Below are positions 56,533 to 64,000 of a stretch of 64,000 nucleotides of DNA, piece after piece (the first letter of the stretch is position 1; the number at the start of each line of letters is the position of its first letter). This DNA is from Palsa-1392 sp963819975 (GTDB lineage: Bacteria; Verrucomicrobiota; Verrucomicrobiia; Chthoniobacterales; UBA10450): positions 62,001 to 126,000 of the forward strand of contig CAWFYE010000017.1 in the NCBI GenBank assembly GCA_963819975.1, given 5' to 3'. The notes under the pieces were generated by a model. It did no database searches, was not told the DNA's origin, and saw only the letters and a program-made list of their open reading frames with translations. A program made the position numbers and the translations under genes.

Positions 56533-56713
56533 TTTCTGGCCGCTCTTTTTCCCCTGCCAAACCCTTCTTTTTCCCTTCCCTCCGCACGTCGTCCGTGTTG
56601 CACCTAGTTTGTGAATCCGCGCGGTCTTTAGATTTCCTCGAGTGACCGGTCCGAAAAGAACAGCTAAAGATTATTGAATCCGATCGTCCGGGTCATCTCA
56701 TCAGTCTAAATGA

Positions 56714-57485
56714 ATGAAGGCTTTCCTTACCAGACATCGGCTCGGGGTTTTCTTTACCCTGGCCTTCGCGCTTTCCTGGTATCCTTGGGTCGGCGCACTT
56801 CTGCGCGGAACCTCTACCGGACCCAACCCGCTCGGTCCCCTTCTCGCAGGGGCAATACTGAGCACCATCATCGCCGGGCGACACGGTCTGCGACACTATT
56901 TCGGACAACTCATCCGTTGGCGCGTCGGAGCGAAATGGTACTTAGTCATTTTCGGTCTGCCTGTTTTGATCTGTCTCATTGCGATCGCAGTCACTGAAGG
57001 CCTGGTCCGCGACGTTCATATCGACACCCTCTCGCCGCAGAAACTGCGGGAACTGCCGGACCGTTTCATTTTTATTCTGCTCTTCATCGGGCTCGGCGAA
57101 GAACCAGGTTGGCGCGGGTTCGCTCTGCCACAGCTACAGAGCAGACATTCTCCGTTGGTCGCGAGTCTGATGCTGGCGCCCATTTGGGCGCTCTGGCATC
57201 TACCGCTCTTCGGGACCGAATTTGCGTGGCCACTCGTGCCAGCCTTCCTTATGTCCCTTTTCGGCGCGACCCTCGCACTGACGACTTTTTCATGCGACGG
57301 TCAACACTATCGGGGCAGGCTTAATTTTCCCACTCTTCTCCGGACGCGCACTCATTACGCTTTGGTGGCTCAATGGAATCCTCTGGCTTGGCGCTGGGCT
57401 CTGGATGCTACGAACCAGTTCTCGCACACGCGAGCTTCGTTGCACGGTCACGCTTAATCCCACGTCCGCAAGCGCACGGGTGTAA
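56714..57485 (+). pseudogene. CPBP (CAAX-type) membrane protease gene with frameshift
   Basis: The first 190 codons show helices and the CPBP motifs: E129-E130 in GLGEEPGWRGFALP, and WALWHLPLF. Near 57280 the expected last motif continues in another frame (LFHATVNTIGAGLIFPLF, ITLWWLNGILWLGAGLWML) to a stop at 57485, while the first frame runs to 57457 as unlike sequence. The His in FHATVN is part of the active site, so the shifted product should be inactive. A single-base indel explains this. Confidence 0.85.
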
Positions 57486-57551
57486 CCGGTAAAAAACACA
57501 GCTGACTTTGGAGAGCGTTGCGCATTCACGGTTGGCGTGGAGAGTTCGGGT

Positions 57552-58793
57552 ATGAGTGACAACCTCCTCTCACGATTCCTGCGCTACGTTCGGGTGGATA
57601 CACAGTCGGACGAGACCAGTACTGCGTTTCCGAGCACGCCAGGTCAATTGGTGCTGCTGGAGATGCTGAAGCAAGAGCTGACTGAATTGGGCGCAGCGGA
57701 CGTGCAGATGACAAAGCATGGTTACGTCATGGCCAGCATACCCGCCAACACGCGCAAGACCCGCGTGCCGACAGTCGCCTTTTTTGCTCACGTGGATACG
57801 GCGCCGGACTGCTCTGGCAAAGGCGTGAAGCCGATCCTTCATCGTAAGTACGATGGCGGCGTCATTAAGTTCCCGGATAACCCTGGGCTGACTCTGGATC
57901 CAGCGACGTCGCCGGAGCTACGGAGCGCCCTCGGCAAAGACATCGTTACCGCCAGCGGCACCACGTTGCTGGGCTCCGACAACAAGTCAGGTGTGGCGGT
58001 GGTCATGACTTTGGTCGAGCGGTTGCTTCAGGAGACGAAGCGGAAACACGGACTGATTCGAGTCTGCTTCACGCCCGATGAGGAGATCGGCCGGGGCGTG
58101 GACAAACTGGATCTGCGAATTCTCGGGGCGGACGTCGCTTACACCCTGGATGGCGGTGCGCCTGGGGAAATTTGCTGGGAAACCTTTTCCGGCGATGGAG
58201 CCGAGGTCATCATAGATGGCATCACGACTCATACCATGGAGGCGCGGGCCAAGGGAATGGTGAACGCCGCCTATCTCGCGGGCAAGCTCCTCGCAGCGCT
58301 GCCCCGCGAACGCTGTGCGCCGGAGACAACCGACGGGAGGGAGGGATTCATTCACCCGATTCATGTCGAAGGCCGGACGGAGCGGGCCGTCGTGAAATTT
58401 CTCCTGCGCGACTTCGAGCTGAAAGGTCTGGCCGAGAAGGGCAAAATCTTGCAGGGCCTTTGTCGAGGCTTACAAGCCACCGAGCCGCGGGCGCGCGTCC
58501 GTTGCAAGATCCGCAAACAGTATCGCAACATGGCTTACTGGTTACGTAAGGACATGCGCCCGGTTGAGCTGGCGCGCGAGGCGTTCGTGGCCGCGGGACT
58601 CAAACCTTATGACCACGTGGTACGCGGCGGCACTGATGGCTCGCGCCTTACTGAGCTGGGCCTTCCGACCCCCAACCTGTTCTGCGGTGAACACAACGCA
58701 CATGGGCCGCTCGAATGGGTTGCGGTGCAGGATATGGAGTCGGCCGTCACAGCCTGCGCCCACCTGGCTGAGTTTTGGGAGAGAAAAGGCTGA
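57552..58793 (+). CDS. pepT: Peptidase T (tripeptidase, M20B)
   Basis: The protein has 413 residues, the usual length. Zinc and catalytic motifs are in order: FFAHVDTAPD, GSDNKSGVA, TPDEEIGRGVDKLD, and a late GGTDGSRLTELGLPTPNLFC. It removes the N-terminal residue from tripeptides in the cytosol. The ATG at 57552 follows TCGGGT rather than a clear ribosome site. It stands alone on its strand. Confidence 0.93.
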   Translation: MSDNLLSRFLRYVRVDTQSDETSTAFPSTPGQLVLLEMLKQELTELGAADVQMTKHGYVMASIPANTRKTRVPTVAFFAHVDTAPDCSGKGVKPILHRKYDGGVIKFPDNPGLTLDPATSPELRSALGKDIVTASGTTLLGSDNKSGVAVVMTLVERLLQETKRKHGLIRVCFTPDEEIGRGVDKLDLRILGADVAYTLDGGAPGEICWETFSGDGAEVIIDGITTHTMEARAKGMVNAAYLAGKLLAALPRERCAPETTDGREGFIHPIHVEGRTERAVVKFLLRDFELKGLAEKGKILQGLCRGLQATEPRARVRCKIRKQYRNMAYWLRKDMRPVELAREAFVAAGLKPYDHVVRGGTDGSRLTELGLPTPNLFCGEHNAHGPLEWVAVQDMESAVTACAHLAEFWERKG

Positions 58794-58974
58794 GTTGAAT
58801 TTCTTCCTCCCGGCAGGGGATGGGAGATGCAAAGGCTTCGGGGAGGTATCTCCATACCGTGTTGCCGAAAGAGGAACTGGATCCGCAGCATCCGTTCCGC
58901 GCGGCAAACATCGGCCCGCATTGAACCACGAAAGCTGGTTGCGCTTGGAGGCGATGATGCTCTCGACCGCCGAC

Positions 58975-59087
58975 CCGGTTTCTCGCAAGCCATGCATGTT
59001 GACTATCAACGCTGATATTCTCACCGTCTCAATCGCGACATGGGCGTCGTCGTTTACGGCCACTATGGTATGCCCACCCTCGCCTGC
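58975..59087 (+). pseudogene. Duplicated 5' fragment of the esterase gene at 43239
   Basis: Bases 58982-59086 match 43229-43333 with three or four differences, covering the ribosome-site region, the ATG and about 30 codons. One change turns Trp into TGA (59013-59015), and similarity ends sharply afterwards. It cannot make protein. It lies between pepT and the 3' end of the SulP gene. Confidence 0.9.
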
Positions 59088-59110
59088 TCTGCCCGTCGCT
59101 GAGCTTGCGG

Positions 59111-60766
59111 CTACGCGGCCGCCAGCAATTGTCTCGCGGCCTTCAGAGCGTCGTCCAGGTCACCGAAGAACTTGTGTTCGCCAAGGGTGTCGACAAATCC
59201 CGATTCGAACATGACTTTCATCGGCTGAGGCTGGACCGCCGTCAGCAAAATCCTCACCCCGTCGCGATGGAGTTTCTCGACCGCGACACGGAAGGCGTGC
59301 AAGCCGCTCGCGTCCATCGCCGGGACATTGCGCATCCGGAAAATCACGATCTTCGGTTTCCCACCGGAAGCGCGCAGCGCCATGTCGAGATTCTCCGCCG
59401 CGGCGAAGAAGAACGGACCTTCGATCCGGTAAAGGACGACGCCGGCGGGGATCTCTTTGCCGCGCAGGCTGTGCCCGCCCTCGGCCTCCGGCTCACTTTC
59501 ACTCGTCACCAGCCGGATATGCGAGATCGATTCCATCTGACGCAGGAAGAGGACGACCGCCATGATCATCCCCGCCCCCACTCCGATGGTAAGATCAAAA
59601 ACAATCGTTAGGCCAAAAGCGGTCGCCATCACGGCGAAGTCGGTCCGCGGCCCGCGCCACAGTTCGACAAAGGTATGCACTTCCGCCATCCGCACCGCCA
59701 CCACGAGCAGGATCGCGCTGAGGGTGGCGAGCGGGATGTAGGACGCGAGCGGCGCCGCGACCAGCGCGACGAGAAGCAGCACGAGCGAATGAACAATGCC
59801 CGCCACCGGTGTTCGTCCCCCGTTCCGAATATTCGCAGCCGTCCGCGCGATCGCGCCCGTAGCTGCGATACCGCCGGCCAGCGGCGAAAGGATGTTCGCA
59901 ATACCCTGGCCGATCAGTTCCTGGTTCGGATCATGACGCGTGTCAGCCATGCCGTCGGCGACCATCGCGGAAAGGAGCGACTCGATTGCGCCTAACGCCG
60001 CGATGGTGAAGGCTGGCCCCATTAGCACCCGCATCGCTTCCAGCGACACCGCCGGGAAATGCCACCCCGGCAACCCGCTCGGAATGCCTCCGAATTTGCT
60101 CCCGATCGTCGCGATCGGCCAGTGGGCGAAGTAGGCGACCAGTGCCGTCACCACCACCGCCACGATGCTCGCCGGAATCCGCTTCGTCACTCGCGGCCAG
60201 GCGAAGATCACGCCTAACGAAAGAAGGCCGGTCGCGAGCGCATAGCCATTCAGCCCGGGCAGGTGACGGGCGAGCGCGCCAATTTGTTGCGGAACATGCT
60301 CAGGCATTTTGAGACCAAGACCGAGGAATTCGTTCAGCTGCCCACAGAAGATGATCACCGCGATGCCGCTCGTGAATCCCGCCACGACCGGATAGGGAAA
60401 GAACTTCAGCAACCGCCCCATCTTGAGCGCGCCCACGATGATCAGCATCACCCCCGCCATCATGACGGCGAGGGCCAGACCGCCATACCCGTGCGCCGCC
60501 ACAATCGAGAAGAGCACCGGCACGAACGCCCCGGTCGGCCCCGCGATTTGAAAGCGCGACCCGCCGAGCAATGCCACGGCCAGCCCCGCGACGATCCCGG
60601 TCCAAAGCCCCTGTTGCGGCGTGGCTCCGGACGCGATCGCGAACCCGATCGCGAGCGGCAGCGCGATGATGCCGACCGTCAGGCCGGACGATAAATCAGC
60701 AAAGAAATCCGCGCGCCGGTAACCGGCAAAAGCAGAAACAATCGCGGGCTGAAATGCGCGGCGCAC
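59111..60766 (-). CDS. SulP-family anion transporter with STAS domain
   Basis: The protein has 551 residues. It opens with a typical SulP block (DLSSGLTVGIIALPLAIGFA, GIVAGLAVALLGGSRFQIAG), about 12-14 membrane spans, and a C-terminal STAS domain from about 435 (PAGVVLYRIEGPFFFAAAEN; VPAMDASGLHAFRVAVEKLH). Such proteins move sulfate, bicarbonate or other anions. Sulfate released by the sulfatases at 9.7 and 14.4 kb could be a substrate, but that is a guess. The start is GTG at 60766. Confidence 0.92.
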   Translation of the reverse strand: MRRAFQPAIVSAFAGYRRADFFADLSSGLTVGIIALPLAIGFAIASGATPQQGLWTGIVAGLAVALLGGSRFQIAGPTGAFVPVLFSIVAAHGYGGLALAVMMAGVMLIIVGALKMGRLLKFFPYPVVAGFTSGIAVIIFCGQLNEFLGLGLKMPEHVPQQIGALARHLPGLNGYALATGLLSLGVIFAWPRVTKRIPASIVAVVVTALVAYFAHWPIATIGSKFGGIPSGLPGWHFPAVSLEAMRVLMGPAFTIAALGAIESLLSAMVADGMADTRHDPNQELIGQGIANILSPLAGGIAATGAIARTAANIRNGGRTPVAGIVHSLVLLLVALVAAPLASYIPLATLSAILLVVAVRMAEVHTFVELWRGPRTDFAVMATAFGLTIVFDLTIGVGAGMIMAVVLFLRQMESISHIRLVTSESEPEAEGGHSLRGKEIPAGVVLYRIEGPFFFAAAENLDMALRASGGKPKIVIFRMRNVPAMDASGLHAFRVAVEKLHRDGVRILLTAVQPQPMKVMFESGFVDTLGEHKFFGDLDDALKAARQLLAAA

Positions 60767-61240
60767 CAGTCAGTGTAGGGAGGATTGCGCACGGCTGGCA
60801 AGCCTTGGCCGCTGCCGGAGCGTTTCATGCTCAGACTGCCATGGTCGGACAAGCGCAGCCACGCGAAGCGGAGTGTCAGCAACGATTCTTGGCAAACCCG
60901 AAACGCTGCAGGATGGCCGCCCTGTGTCTGCCCCTAGTTCAAATCTCAAATAGCCTGCTCGCGAATGGAGCGAAACGGGACGCCGCGACATGGGATCACA
61001 GAACCCGAGGAGCGAGGGTGAGAAAGCGGGAAACAATCGAATCAAAGCCTTCGGAGTTTAAGGTCCGGCCCCCGTCCTCTTCACACGCAGCCCCACCCTC
61101 TTCCCCACGACATGCGGACCGAAGGGCTCATATACGTGGCTCACGTATATGATGTATCTGCCCTCGTGCGTGATCCTGCTGGCACTCGGCGCTGGCGATT
61201 CAAATTTTGCCGAGACGGCTCCTGCCGCGCTATTTGAAAT
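60767..61240. other. Intergenic stretch, no gene seen
   Basis: Open frames here are Arg-rich and look non-coding. It should hold the SulP promoter near 60800, and it contains one palindrome copy at 61134-61148. Confidence 0.5.
61134..61148 (+). promoter_or_regulatory. Palindrome TACGTGGCTCACGTA
   Basis: One base in the left arm differs from the perfect palindrome found twice upstream of the XRE gene. It lies about 90 bases beyond the 3' end of that gene, on the side of the SulP gene. Confidence 0.5.
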
Positions 61241-61456
61241 TCAGGAACGAAGTGCCTGGTTGAGCGCACTCAACGCGAGGCCCTGTGGCTGAGCGCGATT
61301 CTGCTCCCACTCCTGCAGCGTGCGGGTGGAGGTCTTCAATTTCAGCGCCGCCTCGCTCTGCGAAAAATCATTTTTGCGTCGCCATTCGTAGAGGCGCCCC
61401 GCCAGGTCGTTGGCACGGGCGGCACGAGAAGCGCGTTTCCGGATTCGACAGCTCAT
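61241..61456 (-). CDS. Small XRE-type helix-turn-helix regulator
   Basis: The 71 residues hold one helix-turn-helix (WRRKNDFSQSEAALKLKTST, RTLQEWEQNRAQPQ) with a basic N-terminus (SCRIRKRASRAARA). Such proteins bind palindromic DNA as dimers. A perfect 15-bp palindrome lies 35 bases before the start, so self-regulation is plausible. The second target could be katG, 250 bases beyond the next palindrome. Confidence 0.8.
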   Translation of the reverse strand: MSCRIRKRASRAARANDLAGRLYEWRRKNDFSQSEAALKLKTSTRTLQEWEQNRAQPQGLALSALNQALRS

Positions 61457-61490
61457 TTGCCGACACGCTTGCGACGTCGGATGAATGACA

Positions 61491-61505
61491 TACGTGAGTC
61501 ACGTA
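61491..61505 (+). promoter_or_regulatory. Palindrome TACGTGAGTCACGTA (XRE-proximal)
   Basis: The 7-bp arms are perfect around a central G. It lies 35 bases upstream of the XRE start codon, the usual place for an autoregulatory operator. The flanks GACA and TATG are partly shared with the copy at 61691. Confidence 0.6.
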
Positions 61506-61690
61506 TATGCGCCGATAGGGCAATCTGCAAATCCTGCGTGTGGGCCGCAATGAACGGGACAAAGGTATGGGGCTCGGTGGCGCTGGGGTACGTGCACGCG
61601 CGTGCGTGCTCGCAGCGCGGCGTCCAAATTTCGACCAACTATTTGGGCCCCGATCGAATAACGCGATTGATCTCGCCCGGGATCAGCACA

Positions 61691-61705
61691 TACGTGAGTC
61701 ACGTA
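61691..61705 (+). promoter_or_regulatory. Palindrome TACGTGAGTCACGTA (katG-proximal)
   Basis: Identical to the copy at 61491, exactly 200 bases away, including ACA just before it. It is about 250 bases upstream of katG and 20 bases before the 67-bp repeat copy B. Confidence 0.6.
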
Positions 61706-61725
61706 CATCGACAAATGCCCACTCC

Positions 61726-61792
61726 GGGAGATGTCGTCCAATGGATCGCCCCGCCCGACGTCCGCCTGGTACGGTCCGGCCGAGGCCCCGGG
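61726..61792 (+). repeat. 67-bp dispersed repeat, copy B
   Basis: It matches copy A at 48180 with about six differences. The open frames across it are not conserved in a coding manner between the two copies, so it is probably a non-coding element. It lies between the palindrome at 61691 and katG. Confidence 0.8.
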
Positions 61793-61951
61793 ACGAGACG
61801 CCGGACTCTTTGAAGAAGCAGAGCCGCAAAAAGTAGGGCACGCTTTCACCCGGAGGCACGGCCGGCACAGATCAGTGACATCTCTGCGCAATTTTTCCTT
61901 CGATCTCGCGCGTATTATTGAAACCGAACTCTCAGCGTCTTAACTTCACAA

Positions 61952-64000
61952 ATGAGCACCGACAGATCCGCCGAAGCCAAGTGCCCCTTCACTCACACCG
62001 CCGTTACCGGGGGTGTCCCGACCGATCTCGACTGGTGGCCGAACCGGTTGAAGGTCGAGCTGCTGCACCAGCATTCCGCGAAATCCGATCCGATGGGCGA
62101 GGATTTCAATTACGCGAAGGAATTCAAGAGCCTCGACCTCGCGGCGGTGAAAAAAGATCTCGCCGCGCTCATGACCGACTCGCAGGACTGGTGGCCCGCG
62201 GACTTCGGGCATTACGGCGGGCTATTCATCCGGATGGCGTGGCACAGCGCCGGCACCTATCGCACCGGTGACGGCCGCGGTGGCGCCGGCCGGAGTCAGC
62301 AGCGATTCGCGCCGCTCAATAGCTGGCCGGACAACGTGAGCCTGGACAAGGCGCGGCGCCTCCTGTGGCCGATCAAGCAGAAGTATGGCCGCAAGATTTC
62401 GTGGGCCGACCTCATGATTCTCGCCGGCAACGTCGCGCTCGAGACCATGGGCTTTAAGACGTTCGGGTTCGGCGGCGGACGGGAGGACACCTGGGAGCCG
62501 GATCGCGATGTCTATTGGGGCAGCGAGTCCACATGGCTGGGCGGCGACATCCGTTACGGGCATGGTTCCGAGGGCGTAGAAAAACCGGGCGGAGTCGTCG
62601 TGTCCGATGACGACGCGGACGGTGACATCCACGATCGCAACCTGGAAAATCCGCTCGCGGCGGTGCAGATGGGTCTGATCTACGTCAACCCCGAAGGTCC
62701 GGATGGCAATCCCGATCCAGCGGCCGCTGCGATCGACATTCGCGAAACCTTCAAGCGCATGGCCATGAACGACGAGGAAACCGTTGCGCTCATCGCCGGT
62801 GGCCACAGTTTTGGCAAGACGCACGGCGCCGCACTCGCGACCAATGTGGGGCCTGAGCCGGAAGCGGCCGGCCTCGAAGAGCAGGGTTTGGGCTGGAAGA
62901 ACAGCTTTGGCACCGGCAAAGGCGCCGATGCCATCACCAGCGGCCTCGAAGTCACATGGACGAGCACGCCCACGCAGTGGGGCAACGGTTTCTTCCAAAA
63001 CCTCTTTGGCTACGAATGGGAACTGACGAAGAGCCCGGGCGGCGCGCACCAGTGGCAGGCGAAAAACGACGCCGGCGCCGGCACCATACCGCACGCGCAC
63101 GACCCGGGTAAGCGAATCGCACCCACCATGCTCACCACCGACCTCTCCCTGCGGGTCGATCCTGTTTACGAAAAGATCTCGCGGCGTTTCATGGAGAATC
63201 CGGACGAGCTGGCCGACGCGTTTGCGCGCGCCTGGTTCAAGCTGACTCACCGCGATATGGGTCCGCGCTCACGCTACCTCGGGCCGGAGGTTCCGGCGGA
63301 AGAACTTCTTTGGCAGGATCCGATTCCCGCGATCGACCACCCGCTGATCGATGCGCAGGACATCGACGCGCTGAAGGGCAGGATCCTCGCTTCCGGTCTC
63401 TCGGTCTCGGAGCTGGTTTCGACCGCCTGGGCCTCGGCTTCCACGTTCCGTGGGTCCGACAAGCGCGGCGGCGCGAACGGCGCCCGCATTCGCCTGGCGC
63501 CGCAAAAGGATTGGCCGGTCAATCAGCCGGCTCAGTTGGCCAAAGTGCTCAAGACCCTTGAGGGCATCCAGAGCGATTTCAATGGCCACGCCACAGGGGG
63601 CAAGACAGTCTCGCTCGCTGACCTGATAGTTCTCGGCGGTTGCGCCGGAGTGGAGAAAGCGGCGAAAAATGCCGGGCAGGAAGTCGCGGTTCCTTTCGCC
63701 CCGGGCCGGATGGACGCCTCTCAAGAGCAGACCGACGTCGAAGCCTTCGAACCGCTCGAACCGTTGGCGGACGGCTTCCGCAATTACCTCAAGGCCAATT
63801 TCACCATCCCGGCCGAGGCGCTGCTGATTGATAAGGCGCAATTGCTCACCCTGACCGCGCCCGAAATGACGGCCCTCGTGGGCGGCATGCGCGTCTTGAA
63901 AACTAACGCCGACCAATCCCAGCACGGCGTTTTCACGAAGCGCCCGGAAACGCTGACTAACGACTTCTTCCTCAACCTGCTCGACATGAGCACGGAATGG
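61952..64000 (+). CDS. katG: Catalase-peroxidase KatG (3' end outside window)
   Basis: About 683 residues are visible and the frame is still open, of roughly 730 expected. The distal haem pocket R94-W97-H98 is in FIRMAWHSAGTYR. The Tyr of the Met-Tyr-Trp adduct is probably in MGLIYVNPEGPDG, and the proximal His in ALIAGGHSFGKTHGAA. A second, non-haem domain follows (QDPIPAIDHPLIDAQDI). It breaks down hydrogen peroxide in the cytosol. No ribosome site is obvious before the ATG (AACTTCACAA). Confidence 0.95.
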   Translation, partial: MSTDRSAEAKCPFTHTAVTGGVPTDLDWWPNRLKVELLHQHSAKSDPMGEDFNYAKEFKSLDLAAVKKDLAALMTDSQDWWPADFGHYGGLFIRMAWHSAGTYRTGDGRGGAGRSQQRFAPLNSWPDNVSLDKARRLLWPIKQKYGRKISWADLMILAGNVALETMGFKTFGFGGGREDTWEPDRDVYWGSESTWLGGDIRYGHGSEGVEKPGGVVVSDDDADGDIHDRNLENPLAAVQMGLIYVNPEGPDGNPDPAAAAIDIRETFKRMAMNDEETVALIAGGHSFGKTHGAALATNVGPEPEAAGLEEQGLGWKNSFGTGKGADAITSGLEVTWTSTPTQWGNGFFQNLFGYEWELTKSPGGAHQWQAKNDAGAGTIPHAHDPGKRIAPTMLTTDLSLRVDPVYEKISRRFMENPDELADAFARAWFKLTHRDMGPRSRYLGPEVPAEELLWQDPIPAIDHPLIDAQDIDALKGRILASGLSVSELVSTAWASASTFRGSDKRGGANGARIRLAPQKDWPVNQPAQLAKVLKTLEGIQSDFNGHATGGKTVSLADLIVLGGCAGVEKAAKNAGQEVAVPFAPGRMDASQEQTDVEAFEPLEPLADGFRNYLKANFTIPAEALLIDKAQLLTLTAPEMTALVGGMRVLKTNADQSQHGVFTKRPETLTNDFFLNLLDMSTEW

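Noticed and set aside
60754..61152. 132-codon plus-strand frame between SulP and the XRE gene
   Set aside because: It is Arg/Ser/Pro-rich with no domain and overlaps the SulP start region, so it is probably non-coding.
62222..63250. 342-codon minus-strand open frame
   Set aside because: It is antisense to katG, whose haem-pocket motifs are clear in the + frame.

Overview
The window is GC-rich bacterial chromosomal DNA, gene-dense on both strands. It has no rRNA, tRNA, CRISPR or phage genes that I could recognise. The gene families fit a Gram-negative soil bacterium, and Verrucomicrobiota (Chthoniobacterales-like) is my best guess. The pointers are two Sec-type sulfatases, three DUF4239 loci, an ADOP-type ABC permease, and large TolB/FlgO-TPR regulators with an N-terminal motif like RRNVYRIAVAYAVVSW. 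Many starts also lack a clear Shine-Dalgarno. The taxonomic call is inference, because no marker gene is present.

Region 1 (1-31 kb) is an envelope and sulfatase island, nearly all on the + strand. It opens with the 3' end of a DUF3604 gene, a decayed second DUF3604 copy, a parvulin isomerase and HupE/UreJ, with 4-bp overlaps from the decayed copy onward. A truncated DUF4239 gene and a cardiolipin synthase follow. Next comes a two-component system: a FixJ/NarL-type regulator, a kinase with an exported substrate-binding-like sensor, and a lone receiver. Then come sulfatase 1, an outer-membrane beta-barrel protein, a Sel1-repeat protein, MarC, sulfatase 2, DUF4239, SYLF, an exported HAD phosphatase, a second DUF4239, a small conserved protein and a damaged cupin gene. 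DUF3300, DUF2950, an exported formylglycine-generating enzyme (FGE), DUF3302, a HlyD adaptor, a NodT-type outer-membrane factor, an SthA-like flavoprotein, a lipoprotein hydrolase and an EF-hand lipoprotein complete it. The FGE is the maturation enzyme that the two Cys-type sulfatases need. All three proteins appear to be exported, so maturation may happen in the periplasm. Three copies of a hairpin-forming repeat (about 120-155 bp) separate the genes between 11.5 and 13.6 kb.

Region 2 (31-48 kb) is a mixed chromosomal stretch. It holds two convergent zinc alcohol dehydrogenases, a VOC protein, several unrecognised exported or membrane proteins, a TPR protein, a PDZ protein, an ABC permease, an esterase, SRPBCC, a receiver protein and YjbQ. 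It also has an alpha/beta-hydrolase fused to an adenylyl cyclase, and a VanX-like dipeptidase that lacks its catalytic Glu.

Region 3 (48-59 kb) is rich in broken genes: frameshifted GFA, DUF3828, IS30 transposase and CPBP protease genes, a DUF4256 stub fused to the IS30 remnant, and a 5' fragment of the esterase gene copied from about 15.7 kb away. Between them lie two large TolB/FlgO-TPR regulators (one with a class III cyclase domain), a papain-like peptidase, a 42-residue Lys/Ala-rich protein and peptidase T.

Region 4 (59-64 kb) has a SulP transporter with a STAS domain, a small XRE-type regulator surrounded by three copies of a 15-bp palindrome (TACGTGAGTCACGTA and a variant), a second copy of a 67-bp dispersed repeat, and the 5' part of katG, which runs off the window end.
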